Assembly: GCA_016712675.1 (NCBI GenBank)
Contig: JADJQR010000001.1
Location: forward strand, 2,170,001 to 2,234,000
Direction: 5' to 3'
Length of the DNA stretch: 64,000 nt
From: a bacterium
GTDB lineage: Bacteria; Krumholzibacteriota; Krumholzibacteriia; LZORAL124-64-63
In this document: one piece after another, positions 1 through 7,676 of the stretch
How positions within the stretch are numbered: the stretch's first letter is position 1
How the letters are laid out: every line of letters starts with the position of its first letter
Notes under the pieces: model-generated
What the model saw: only the letters and a program-made list of their open reading frames with translations
Databases searched by the model: none
Told to the model about the DNA's origin: nothing
Translations under genes and position numbers: made by a program

Positions 1-1
1 G

Positions 2-307
2 ATGGCGCGCGGTCTGTCGCAGGTATTCCGACCCGTGGAGCTGACCGACATCGACGGTCGCTACCACGCCTTCATCGTCCGCTACAGCGGCGACTACATC
101 ACACATGCCCACGACAAGGACGAGTTCGTCTACATTCTCGAGGGCTCACTCGTGGTCGAGATGGAGGGGCGCGAGATCGAGGTTCGCCAGGGCGAGGCCC
201 TGCTCGTGCCGGCAGGTGTGAAACACCGGCCACGGTGCCGAAACAACGCCCTGGGTCTGGTCGTCGAGACCAAGGGATTGCAGAAGCAGATGGACCCACA
301 GGTCTGA
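2..307 (+). CDS. Small cupin-domain protein, possibly missing its N-terminus
   Basis: The 101 residues form a single cupin_2 barrel. The two cupin motifs are visible: a His-rich first strand around residues 34-45 with HAH and a following Glu, and a second motif around residues 67-74 ending in PAGVKH. Such proteins bind a metal through His and Glu; the substrate cannot be told from sequence. The reading frame is open to the window edge, so the ATG at base 2 may be internal and no ribosome binding site can be checked. A bidirectional hairpin terminator follows and the next gene is convergent, so this is the last gene of its unit. Confidence 0.75.
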   Translation: MARGLSQVFRPVELTDIDGRYHAFIVRYSGDYITHAHDKDEFVYILEGSLVVEMEGREIEVRQGEALLVPAGVKHRPRCRNNALGLVVETKGLQKQMDPQV

Positions 308-328
308 GCAGGTCTTGGCCAGGATCAT

Positions 329-366
329 GAAGAAGGGCGACCGCCACGGCCGCCCTTCTTCGTTTC
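329..366. terminator. Bidirectional hairpin terminator between convergent genes
   Basis: Perfect 11-bp inverted repeat, GAAGAAGGGCG (329-339) and CGCCCTTCTTC (351-361), followed by a short T-rich stretch on the plus strand. The repeat begins with A-rich sequence, so it could also end transcription from the opposite side. It sits between the cupin gene and fbp, which converge here. Confidence 0.75.
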
Positions 367-382
367 GGCAACGCCGCGGCGG

Positions 383-1417
383 TCAGTCCTGGCCGCCGCC
401 GATCATCTTCTCGATCCACATGACGTCGCCCCGGCTGCCGATGTACAGCGGGACCCTGATGTGCAGCTGCTCGGGCATGACGTCCAGGATCGGCCCGTAC
501 CCGTTGCTCGCGTAGCCGCCGGCGTTTTCTGCGACCAGGGCCAGGGGCGCCGCCTCGCACATCAGGCGCAGCTTGCCGCCGGGCTTGTCGACCGTGGGCG
601 GATAGAGGAAGACGCCTCCGTAGAGCAGGTTGCGGTGGAAGTCGGCGACCAGCGAACCGATGTAACGCGCCGTCTTGCCCGGAACGCGCGGGGCGCCGGG
701 CTTTCCACTCTCGCGCCCGTACTTGAGTTGGCGGACCGTCTCGCGCACCTCGGCCGTCCATTTCGGCTCGTTGCCCTCGTTGACGGAGTAGATGCCGCCC
801 TCGAACGGCGTCGTGATGTTCTCGTGGCTGAGCAGGAACTCGCCGATGCTGGGATCCAGCGTGAAGCCGTGCACGCCGTGCCCTGCCGTGTAGACGAACA
901 TGGTGCTCGATCCGTAGATGACATAGCCGGCGGCGACGAGCTGGCGTCCCGGCTGCAGCAGGTCCGTCGGGCCGATCCGATTCAGGAGCGAGCGCCGTTT
1001 CCAGATGCCGAAGATGGTCCCCACCGAGACATTCGCGTCGATGTTCGAGCTGCCATCGAGAGGGTCGAAGACGACCACGTAGTTGTGCGAGCCCGGCCCG
1101 GTCTCGTTGAAGACGGGGTCGGCCATTTCCTCGCTGCCCATGATGCAGACCTGCCCTCGGGTTCCCAGGCACTTCAGGAAGACCGCGTTGGCATAGTCGT
1201 CCAGCTTCTGCACCGTCTCACCCTGCACGTTCGATTCGCCCGTCGCGCCGAGGATGTCGACCAGGCCGGCCTTCGTCACTTCACGGCTGACGATCTTGGC
1301 CGCGAAGGTGATGTCATTGAGCAGGCCGGTGAAATCGCCGCTGGCGGCCGGATGGAGCTTCTGCAGTTCGAGGATGTGCATCTCGATCGTCTGGAGGATC
1401 TGGGGAGACTGGGTCAT
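383..1417 (-). CDS. fbp: Class I fructose-1,6-bisphosphatase
   Basis: Hydrolyses fructose 1,6-bisphosphate to fructose 6-phosphate and phosphate, the committed step of gluconeogenesis in the cytoplasm. At 344 residues it has the usual class I length. The metal-binding motif DPLDGSSN is at residues 118-125, with a preceding GSEE at 94-97, and the C-terminal substrate-binding region with RYIGSLVADFHR is present. The ATG at 1417 is preferred over the in-frame ATG 45 bases upstream because AGGAAGG lies just before it at normal spacing. It is monocistronic: it ends at a hairpin terminator and has its own candidate promoter at 1510-1537. Confidence 0.97.
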   Translation of the reverse strand: MTQSPQILQTIEMHILELQKLHPAASGDFTGLLNDITFAAKIVSREVTKAGLVDILGATGESNVQGETVQKLDDYANAVFLKCLGTRGQVCIMGSEEMADPVFNETGPGSHNYVVVFDPLDGSSNIDANVSVGTIFGIWKRRSLLNRIGPTDLLQPGRQLVAAGYVIYGSSTMFVYTAGHGVHGFTLDPSIGEFLLSHENITTPFEGGIYSVNEGNEPKWTAEVRETVRQLKYGRESGKPGAPRVPGKTARYIGSLVADFHRNLLYGGVFLYPPTVDKPGGKLRLMCEAAPLALVAENAGGYASNGYGPILDVMPEQLHIRVPLYIGSRGDVMWIEKMIGGGQD

Positions 1418-1509
1418 GATCCCTTCCTGGCGTGGCAGGGTGCTCGAAACGACCGGCGGCAAGGCCGGCGCGCCGGGGCCCGGGACGGGTCGCCGAACCT
1501 ATGACATCC

Positions 1510-1537
1510 ATTGTAACACCTTGACAGCAACCAACAA
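1510..1537 (-). promoter_or_regulatory. Candidate sigma-70 promoter of fbp
   Basis: Read on the minus strand, TTGTTG (1537-1532) and TACAAT (1515-1510) are separated by 16 bases, about 90 bases upstream of the fbp start. This is a reasonable consensus match in an otherwise GC-rich stretch. No equally good promoter was found for the divergent plus-strand gene. Confidence 0.45.
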
Positions 1538-1624
1538 CCATCTTCTTGCGCGCAGGGCGACGGTTTGCCATCGTCTGGGAAACCTGCGGGCGCCCGCCAG
1601 GCCCGTCCTCCCGGAGGCGACGAC

Positions 1625-3259
1625 ATGTCCGACGTCATGTTCACGATCCCGGCTCCCCGCAACGAACCCGTGCTCGGCTACCTGCCCGGTTCGCCGGAAA
1701 AGGCGGAGTTGAAGGCCGAACTGAAGGCCATGGCCGCGCGCCAGGTGGAGATCCCCCTGGTGATCGACGGCCAGGAGGTGCGCACCGGCAGGCTGGCGGA
1801 CTGTGTGATGCCGCACAAGCACGCGCACAAGCTCGGCTGCTACCACAAGGCCGGCGAGAAGGAAGTCAAGGCAGCCATCAAAGCGGCCGAGAAGGCCCGG
1901 CCGGGCTGGGCGGCGATGCCGTTCCAGCAGCGGGCGGCGATTCTCCTGAAGGCGGCCGAGCTGCTGGCCGGCCGTCGGCGCATGCAGCTGAACGCGGCGA
2001 CGATGCTCGGGCAGAGCAAGACCGCGTTCCAGGCCGAGATCGATTCCGCCGCCGAGCTCATCGACTTCTGGCGCTACAACCCGCACTTCGCCGAGCGGAT
2101 CCTACGAGAGCAGCCTGGCAATGCCCCCGGCACCTGGAACACGCTCGAGCAGCGCCCGCTGGACGGATTCGTCTTCGCGGTAACGCCGTTCAACTTCACC
2201 AGCATCGCCGGCAACCTGCCGACGGCGCCGGCCCTGATGGGCAACACGGTCGTCTGGAAACCGGCTTCCAGTTCGGTGCTCAGCGGATGGTACATCCTGC
2301 AGATCCTGCGCGAAGCCGGGATGCCCGACGGCGTCATCAATTTCGTGCCGGGAAGCGGGGGGCAGGTCGGCAACCCGGTCATGGCGGCGTCCGAGCTGGG
2401 CGGCGTCCACTTCACCGGCTCGACCGGCGTGTTCCACGACATGTGGCGGACGATCGGCAACAACATCGCTTCGTACCGCTGCTACCCGCGCCTGGTGGGC
2501 GAGACCGGCGGCAAGGACTTCATCTTCGCCCACCCGAGCGCCGATGTCGACGCGCTGGTGACGGCGATGGTCCGCGGCGCCTTCGAGTACCAGGGCCAGA
2601 AGTGCAGCGCCGCCAGCCGGGCCTACATCCCGCAGAGCCTCTGGCCGCGGGTGAAGGACAAGCTGCTGGCCGAGGTGGAAGCGCTCCGCATGGGCGACGT
2701 CACCGATTTCCGCACCTTCATGGGCGCGGTGATCGACCAGGGCGCCTTCGACGATATCAAGGGCTTCATCGACCGCGCGAAGAAGGCCAAGGGCAAGGCG
2801 CGCATCATCGCCGGCGGCGGTTGCGACGCGTCGAGCGGCTACTTCATCCAGCCAACGGTCATCGAGGCCCTGGACCCGCTGTACGAGACGATGGTGGACG
2901 AGATCTTCGGGCCCGTGCTGACCCTGCACGTGTACGCGGACAAGGACCTGCTGAAGATGCTGCGGACCTGTGACCGCTCGGCATCGTACGCGCTGACCGG
3001 GGCCATCTTCGCGCAGGACCGCGCCGCCATCATCCGCATGAAGGACGAGCTGCAGGGCACGGCCGGGAACTTCTACATCAACGACAAGCCGACCGGCGCC
3101 GTGGTCGGGCAGCAGCCGTTCGGCGGCAGCCGGGCTTCGGGGACCAACGACAAGGCCGGATCCTACCTGAACCTGGTGCGGTGGGTGAGCCCGCGGGCGG
3201 TCAAGGAGACGTTTGACCCGCCGCGCGCCGTTCCGTATCCCTACATGTCCGAGCGGTAG
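1625..3259 (+). CDS. pruA: L-glutamate gamma-semialdehyde (1-pyrroline-5-carboxylate) dehydrogenase
   Basis: Oxidises glutamate semialdehyde, in equilibrium with pyrroline-5-carboxylate, to glutamate with NAD+, the second step of proline breakdown. The 544-residue protein is a stand-alone aldehyde dehydrogenase that most resembles the eukaryote-like ALDH4A1 group, not a bifunctional PutA. Visible landmarks are the NAD-binding FTGSTG (about 263-268), the general-base Glu in GETGGKD (about 293) and the catalytic Cys in GQKCSAAS (about 327). The ATG at 1625 has GGAGG upstream; the frame is open further but without a better start. No proline dehydrogenase gene lies nearby. A hairpin terminator follows. 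Confidence 0.95.
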   Translation: MSDVMFTIPAPRNEPVLGYLPGSPEKAELKAELKAMAARQVEIPLVIDGQEVRTGRLADCVMPHKHAHKLGCYHKAGEKEVKAAIKAAEKARPGWAAMPFQQRAAILLKAAELLAGRRRMQLNAATMLGQSKTAFQAEIDSAAELIDFWRYNPHFAERILREQPGNAPGTWNTLEQRPLDGFVFAVTPFNFTSIAGNLPTAPALMGNTVVWKPASSSVLSGWYILQILREAGMPDGVINFVPGSGGQVGNPVMAASELGGVHFTGSTGVFHDMWRTIGNNIASYRCYPRLVGETGGKDFIFAHPSADVDALVTAMVRGAFEYQGQKCSAASRAYIPQSLWPRVKDKLLAEVEALRMGDVTDFRTFMGAVIDQGAFDDIKGFIDRAKKAKGKARIIAGGGCDASSGYFIQPTVIEALDPLYETMVDEIFGPVLTLHVYADKDLLKMLRTCDRSASYALTGAIFAQDRAAIIRMKDELQGTAGNFYINDKPTGAVVGQQPFGGSRASGTNDKAGSYLNLVRWVSPRAVKETFDPPRAVPYPYMSER

Positions 3260-3298
3260 TCGTGCCGCAGACGCGGCTGCCGTGAGGGCGAACAAGGC

Positions 3299-3333
3299 GA
3301 GGGGCGGCAATCCTGCCGTCCCTCGGTTCTTCT
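3299..3333 (+). terminator. Hairpin terminator after pruA
   Basis: 11-bp arms (3299-3309 and 3314-3324, one G-T pair) with a 4-base loop, followed by TTCTTCTT. It lies just after the dehydrogenase gene and before the oppositely oriented tRNA-Leu. Confidence 0.75.
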
Positions 3334-3370
3334 TGCGGCGCGGGAGCGGGCGCCGCCGCGAAGTCAGGGT

Positions 3371-3457
3371 TGGTGCCGGAGGTGGGGCTCGAACCCACAC
3401 GTCCCGAAGGACACTGGATTTTGAGTCCAGCGCGTCTGCCAGTTCCACCACTCCGGC
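3371..3457 (-). tRNA. tRNA-Leu (anticodon CAA)
   Basis: The minus strand folds as a class II tRNA of 87 bases with an encoded CCA end. The acceptor stem GCCGGAG pairs with CTCCGGC, the anticodon loop CTCAAAA gives anticodon CAA (codon UUG), and a long variable arm with a TTCG loop is present, as expected for leucine. The T-arm contains GGTTCGAGC. Confidence 0.97.
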
Positions 3458-3503
3458 ACCGGGAGCGGGGACCGCGGCGCCCGAGGCTGCGGCCGATGCG
3501 GGC

Positions 3504-3532
3504 ATTTAACCGGTCGCCGGGAGCGAAGTCAA
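3504..3532 (-). promoter_or_regulatory. Sigma-70 promoter of tRNA-Leu
   Basis: On the minus strand, TTGACT (3532-3527) and TTAAAT (3509-3504) are 17 bases apart. The predicted start lies about 40 bases before the tRNA 5' end. Confidence 0.65.
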
Positions 3533-3546
3533 GGCAGGGGGAACAT

Positions 3547-3574
3547 TTGACAGGTCGGCAGCCGATGCTATATT
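3547..3574 (+). promoter_or_regulatory. Sigma-70 promoter of tRNA-Ala
   Basis: A perfect -35 box TTGACA (3547-3552) and TATATT (3569-3574) are separated by 16 bases. A GC-rich discriminator follows, typical of growth-rate-controlled stable RNA promoters. The predicted start is about 14 bases before the tRNA. It faces away from the tRNA-Leu promoter. Confidence 0.75.
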
Positions 3575-3594
3575 TGCCGCCGGTCGCTTCGGGT

Positions 3595-3670
<76 letters not shown>

Positions 3671-3755
3671 CCCGCAACGGCGAACCGCGACCTCTGGCGA
3701 ACCTCAAGGTGGTGCTCGGCATGGTGGTGCCCGGCTTCATCGCGACGACTCCTCG

Positions 3756-3782
3756 ACCCGGCTCCCGGCCGGGTTTCTTCTT
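3756..3782 (+). terminator. Terminator after tRNA-Ala
   Basis: ACCCGGC (3756-3762) pairs with GCCGGGT (3768-3774) and is followed by TTTCTTCTT. It separates the tRNA from the next protein gene. Confidence 0.7.
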
Positions 3783-3812
3783 GCCGGCCCGCCCGCTGGA
3801 TCCGGCTGAAGC

Positions 3813-4505
3813 ATGAACCCGCACCCAACCTCCGACGAATCCAGGCCCGCGCGCGAATCATGGCGCCTGCTGGCGGTCCCGGTGCTGGCAATGACCGCCC
3901 TGGCGGCGGGTGCCCATGTCCTGGCTACCCGCCGGGAGGACTGGCAGCCGTGGCTGGGGTCGCTGGGTGCCTGGACGCCCGTTCCTTACCTGTTGCTGTG
4001 GCTGCTGGCCGTGCCGGCGGGTCTCCCCGCGGCGGCGTTGGGATTGACGGCCGGCTTCCTGTTCGGGCCGTTGGCCGGTAGTGGTTGGGCCCTGTTGGGC
4101 CTGGCGATGTCGGGCCTGTTCATGCACGCGCTGGGGCGCCGGTGGCTGCGTCCGCGGGTGGGCCGCCTGGCGGCCGGGCGACCGAACCTGGCGCGGTTGC
4201 AGGGGGCCGCCGCAGCGGGCGGCTTCCGGTGGCATGCCTTGGCCCGCCTTTCGCCCTTGAACTACGCCTTGGTCAGCTACACTCTGGCGGCCGGCGGAGC
4301 GCCGTTGCGTCCGTACGCCTGCGGGTTGGTGGGCGCGGTGCCGGGACTGTCCGCGTACGTCTGGCTCGGCGCCGCGGCGCGGCAAGGCGCGGGCGGGGGC
4401 GGGGGCGGCGATATCGTGCGTCTTGTCCTGGTGGCAGGCAGTGGGTGCGGCCTGCTGGGGCTCGGCTGGTGGCTGGCGCGCGCGAGTCGGCGCGGGAAGG
4501 CTTGA
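3813..4505 (+). CDS. TVP38/TMEM64 (DedA-like, VTT domain) membrane protein
   Basis: A 230-residue inner-membrane protein with about five hydrophobic segments: near residues 19-36, 53-78, 85-104, 148-180 and 205-222. The middle part, with a Gly/Pro-rich hairpin around AVPAGLPAAALGLTAGFLFGP and a later RLSPLNYALVSYTLAAGG, matches the VTT domain of the TVP38/TMEM64 family. Some DedA-superfamily members recycle lipid carriers or scramble phospholipids; the role of this one is unknown. The next gene starts 5 bases after its stop, suggesting co-transcription with the kinase. Confidence 0.8.
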   Translation: MNPHPTSDESRPARESWRLLAVPVLAMTALAAGAHVLATRREDWQPWLGSLGAWTPVPYLLLWLLAVPAGLPAAALGLTAGFLFGPLAGSGWALLGLAMSGLFMHALGRRWLRPRVGRLAAGRPNLARLQGAAAAGGFRWHALARLSPLNYALVSYTLAAGGAPLRPYACGLVGAVPGLSAYVWLGAAARQGAGGGGGGDIVRLVLVAGSGCGLLGLGWWLARASRRGKA

Positions 4506-4510
4506 TAGGT

Positions 4511-6037
4511 ATGGGCGGCGCGGTCCTCGGTCCATGGTTCGCGGCGGCGGCCGTACTGGGTGCGGCGGGGCTTGGCTGGGCCATGGGCAAGCGGGCTCGC
4601 CCCGGCGGGGCGCTTGAAGTGCCCGCCTCGCTGCTGGGCGAGATCTGGGAATGGGACGTGCGCACCGACCTGTTGCGCGTGCCGGTGAGCGTACTGACCC
4701 TGACGGGCTGGTCGGCCGGTGAGTTCGGTTGCTCAGGGGCGGATTTCGCCCGGCATGTACCACCGGAGGACGGAACCGAGCTCAAGGCGCGCCTGCGCGC
4801 GCATCTGGACGGCGCCGCGGGTGAACTGACGCTCGAATTCAAGCTCTGCACCAGGAGTGGGCGGCACGTCTGGCTGGCGGTCCGCGGCGCGATCGAGCGG
4901 GATGACGCGGGCGACGCCACGCGTGTGACCGGCACCTGGGCGGACGTGACGGCCCGCGTGGAGGCGGAGGAGGAGCGCGACCGCCTCTTCAACGTTTCGC
5001 TCGACCTGTTGGCGGTGGGTGGCTTCGACGGGTTCCTGCAGCAGGTCAATCCGGCGTGGGTGCGTGTGCTCGGCTGGTCGCGGGACGAGTTGATGACCCG
5101 GCCCGTAATCGAGTTCATCCACCCGGCGGATCGGGATCTGACTGCGGCGGCGTACCGTGCGCTGGCCGAGGACCGCGTCGTGGCCGATCTGGGGACGCGA
5201 TTCCGATGCCGCGACGAGTCCTACCGCTGGCTCTCCTGGTCCTCGTTCCCGTATCCCGACCGGCGGCTGGTCTTCTCGGTGGTGCGGGACATCACCGAAC
5301 AGAAGGACGCCGAACGTCGTCTTCTGGAGTACCAGGACCGCCTGCGCGCCCTCAGCGCGCAGCTGGCGGTCGTCGAGGAACGCGAACGGCGCCAGTTGGC
5401 CGTGGCGATCCATGACGGGCTGGCGCAACAGCTGTTCGCCGCTCGGGCGAAGGTCACGCTTCTGAGGTATCCCGAGAAGCTACCGGACCAGGCCCGGATC
5501 GTGGATGAGGCGCTCGGGATCCTCGACGACTCGATGCACGAGGCGCGCAGCCTCTCGTTCGAGTTGTATCCGCCCGTGCTCTACGAGGTCGGACTCGAAG
5601 CCGCCCTCGCTTGGCTGGCGCGGCACTGGTCCGAACGCACCGGCGTCTCCTGCGTCGTGGACGTCGGGGACGGAGCGGCCGATCCGCTCGCGCTGGGCGA
5701 GGATCTGCGCGCGCTGGTCTACCAGAGCGCGCGGGAGCTGTTGGCGAACGTGGCGAAGCACGCCACGGCGACGGAAGCGCGCGTCACCCTGCATCAGGAT
5801 GGGGGGCTGTTGCGCCTGATCGTCGCCGACAACGGGAGGGGAATTCCCGGCAGCGAGGAAGCGACCACGACCGGGACGCGCGACGGCCAGCTTGGATTCG
5901 GGCTCTTCAGCATCAGGGAGCGCCTGCGTTCGGTGGGCGGGCGCTTCCGCCTCGAAGGGCGCGCCGGCGCCGGGCTCCGTGTCGAGTTGACCGTACCGTT
6001 GGACTGCGTGTCGGACCCCGCCGCGCCGGAGGCGTGA
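4511..6037 (+). CDS. PAS-PAS sensor histidine kinase, NarX/DegS type
   Basis: A 508-residue kinase that would autophosphorylate on His and pass the phosphate to a NarL-type regulator. It has one N-terminal membrane segment (about residues 6-25), then two PAS/PAC domains (about 35-150 and 155-285). A HisKA_3 dimerisation helix contains ERERRQLAVAIHDGLAQQ, where the His is the likely phosphoacceptor. A HATPase_c domain follows with N box (ELLANVAKH), DNGRGIPG and a glycine-rich GFGLFSIRERL. No response regulator lies beside it, so its partner is elsewhere. ATG 4511 is the first start after the upstream stop; its TGA overlaps the next ATG by one base. Confidence 0.9.
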   Translation: MGGAVLGPWFAAAAVLGAAGLGWAMGKRARPGGALEVPASLLGEIWEWDVRTDLLRVPVSVLTLTGWSAGEFGCSGADFARHVPPEDGTELKARLRAHLDGAAGELTLEFKLCTRSGRHVWLAVRGAIERDDAGDATRVTGTWADVTARVEAEEERDRLFNVSLDLLAVGGFDGFLQQVNPAWVRVLGWSRDELMTRPVIEFIHPADRDLTAAAYRALAEDRVVADLGTRFRCRDESYRWLSWSSFPYPDRRLVFSVVRDITEQKDAERRLLEYQDRLRALSAQLAVVEERERRQLAVAIHDGLAQQLFAARAKVTLLRYPEKLPDQARIVDEALGILDDSMHEARSLSFELYPPVLYEVGLEAALAWLARHWSERTGVSCVVDVGDGAADPLALGEDLRALVYQSARELLANVAKHATATEARVTLHQDGGLLRLIVADNGRGIPGSEEATTTGTRDGQLGFGLFSIRERLRSVGGRFRLEGRAGAGLRVELTVPLDCVSDPAAPEA

Positions 6038-6924
6038 TGGGGGAGTTCTATGCCCTGGGTTGTGCGCTCGTTTGGGCCTTCGCGGTCGTGTTCTTCCGGC
6101 GCTCGGGCGAGTCGATGCCGCCGCTGGCACTCAATCTGTTCCGCGTGGGTCTTTCGACCGCGCTCTTCCTGGTGACGTTGTTGGCCACGGGCCGCAGCCT
6201 GCTGGGGCAGGCACCGCCCGTGGACTACGCGCTGCTGCTGGGCAGCGGCGTGGTGGCCATCGCCCTGAGCGATACGCTGTTCCATGCCGCGCTCAACCGT
6301 GTCGGCGCTGGGATCAACGCGGTGGTCGACACGCTCTATTCCCCGTTCACGGCCTTCGGTGCGTTCGTCTTCCTGGGCGAGAGGCTGGACCGATGGCAGG
6401 TGGCGGGCATGACGCTCGTGATCGGTTCGGTGATCGTCGCGACACGTATCGAACCGCCGGCCGGAACCCCGCGCCGGACCCTCGTGGTGGGCGTGCTGCT
6501 GGGCGTTGCCTCGATGGGCTCGTTGGCGGCCGGGATCGTGATGGCCAAGCCCGCCCTGGACGGCGCCGATGTCGTCTGGGCCACGGCCGTCAGGCAGGTA
6601 GGAGCCCTGGCCGTGCTGTTGCCGGCGGCGCTGCTGCTGCCGGGCCGGCGACGTCGCCTGGCCGCCCTGAAGCCGGGGGCGGGTTGGCGGTTCGCGATCC
6701 CCGGTACGGTATTGGGGTCCTACGTGGCACTGATCCTCTGGATCGCCGGGATGAAGCACACCGCGGTCGGCAAGGCGGCCGTCCTGAACCAGACGAGCAC
6801 GATCTACACGCTGGTCCTGGCGTCGCTACTGCTGGGGGAGAAGTTCACGCGCCGAACCGCCCTGGCGGCGGGGCTGGCGCTGGCGGGCGTGCTGCTGGTG
6901 ATGCGTCCGTGGGCCATGCCCTGA
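6037..6924 (+). CDS. EamA/DMT-family transporter
   Basis: A 295-residue inner-membrane protein with about ten hydrophobic helices arranged as two EamA repeats, the pattern of drug/metabolite exporters. The end of each repeat carries the usual LLGE/FLGERL signature (residues about 107-113 and 267-272), preceded in the second repeat by a GKAAVLNQTSTIYTLVLA stretch. The substrate is unknown. It is coupled to the kinase by a TGATG overlap, so the three genes from 3813 probably form one transcript. No clear terminator follows. Confidence 0.9.
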   Translation: MGEFYALGCALVWAFAVVFFRRSGESMPPLALNLFRVGLSTALFLVTLLATGRSLLGQAPPVDYALLLGSGVVAIALSDTLFHAALNRVGAGINAVVDTLYSPFTAFGAFVFLGERLDRWQVAGMTLVIGSVIVATRIEPPAGTPRRTLVVGVLLGVASMGSLAAGIVMAKPALDGADVVWATAVRQVGALAVLLPAALLLPGRRRRLAALKPGAGWRFAIPGTVLGSYVALILWIAGMKHTAVGKAAVLNQTSTIYTLVLASLLLGEKFTRRTALAAGLALAGVLLVMRPWAMP

Positions 6925-6938
6925 TCGAGGAATAGCCC

Positions 6939-6966
6939 TTGCGTTTTGAGATAACGCATGTAATAT
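6939..6966 (+). promoter_or_regulatory. Promoter and overlapping palindromic operator of the efflux operon
   Basis: TTGCGT (6939-6944) and TAATAT (6961-6966) are 16 bases apart. An inverted repeat TGCGTT (6940-6945) and AACGCA (6953-6958), 7 bases between the arms, covers the -35 box and spacer. A repressor bound there would block RNA polymerase. The adjacent TetR gene is the obvious candidate, giving an autoregulated efflux operon. The TetR binding is inference. Confidence 0.6.
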
Positions 6967-7032
6967 AACAGGCGTCCTCTACGAGGTACCTGGCGTTCGG
7001 TCGCCAGCAGCCCCTGCCTACGGGATGTCGTC

Positions 7033-7674
7033 GTGCGCCGCAACCTATTCACCCCGGAAGACGTCATGGGCGCGGCGTTGGCCGTCGTGCGGGAGCACGG
7101 GATCGCCCAGCTCAGCGCTCGCCGTGTCGCGCAGCGCTTGGGGGCCTCCACAGCGCCCGTGTACAGCAATTTCTCCAGCATGGAGGAACTGGGCGCGGCC
7201 GTCCGGCGGACGGTGGTCTCGATGGTCCTGGCCGAAACCGAGGTTCCGCGCAGCGGCGAACCGTTCCTGGACATGGGCGTGGGCGTGCTGGAGTTCGCTC
7301 GACGCGAGCCGGCGCTGTACGACGCGGTCTTCGGGGCGGCGGGCGGCGGCGAGGACACCGGCCGGCTCGTGATGCAGACGCTCCTGGAACGCATGTCGAA
7401 GGTGGATTCCCTGGCGGCACTGGCACCCACCGAACGGCTGATCCTCCTGCGCAAGATGGCGATCTTCACCCACGGCCTGGCCGTCCAGGTGACCGCCGGC
7501 AGGGCCGACGCGGTGTCGTGGGACGAGGTCCTGACTCTGCTGGCAGAGGCCGGGCGCGCCATGGTGACCGACGCTTTCAACCGCCCGCCGCGCACCGAGG
7601 CCGAGATCGCGCTGCTGGCCCACCTGTGCGAGAGCTGTCCCCGCTCGGACGGCGCATCGGGGAGAGGGAATTGA
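7033..7674 (+). CDS. TetR/AcrR-family transcriptional regulator
   Basis: A 213-residue regulator. The N-terminal helix-turn-helix is visible around residues 8-50 as LFTPEDVMGAALAVVREHG, then SARRVAQRLGASTAPVYSNFSSMEEL, the TetR recognition-helix pattern. The C-terminal ligand domain is not conserved enough to name a ligand. The start is a GTG at 7033. It leads a four-gene operon with a complete tripartite RND pump, so it most likely senses a pump substrate and represses the promoter at 6939-6966. Confidence 0.9.
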   Translation: MRRNLFTPEDVMGAALAVVREHGIAQLSARRVAQRLGASTAPVYSNFSSMEELGAAVRRTVVSMVLAETEVPRSGEPFLDMGVGVLEFARREPALYDAVFGAAGGGEDTGRLVMQTLLERMSKVDSLAALAPTERLILLRKMAIFTHGLAVQVTAGRADAVSWDEVLTLLAEAGRAMVTDAFNRPPRTEAEIALLAHLCESCPRSDGASGRGN

Positions 7675-7676
7675 AG

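Noticed and set aside
1521-1526. TTGACA upstream of pruA on the plus strand
   Set aside because: No -10 box at 16-18 bases; a promoter on the opposite strand for fbp fits this stretch better.
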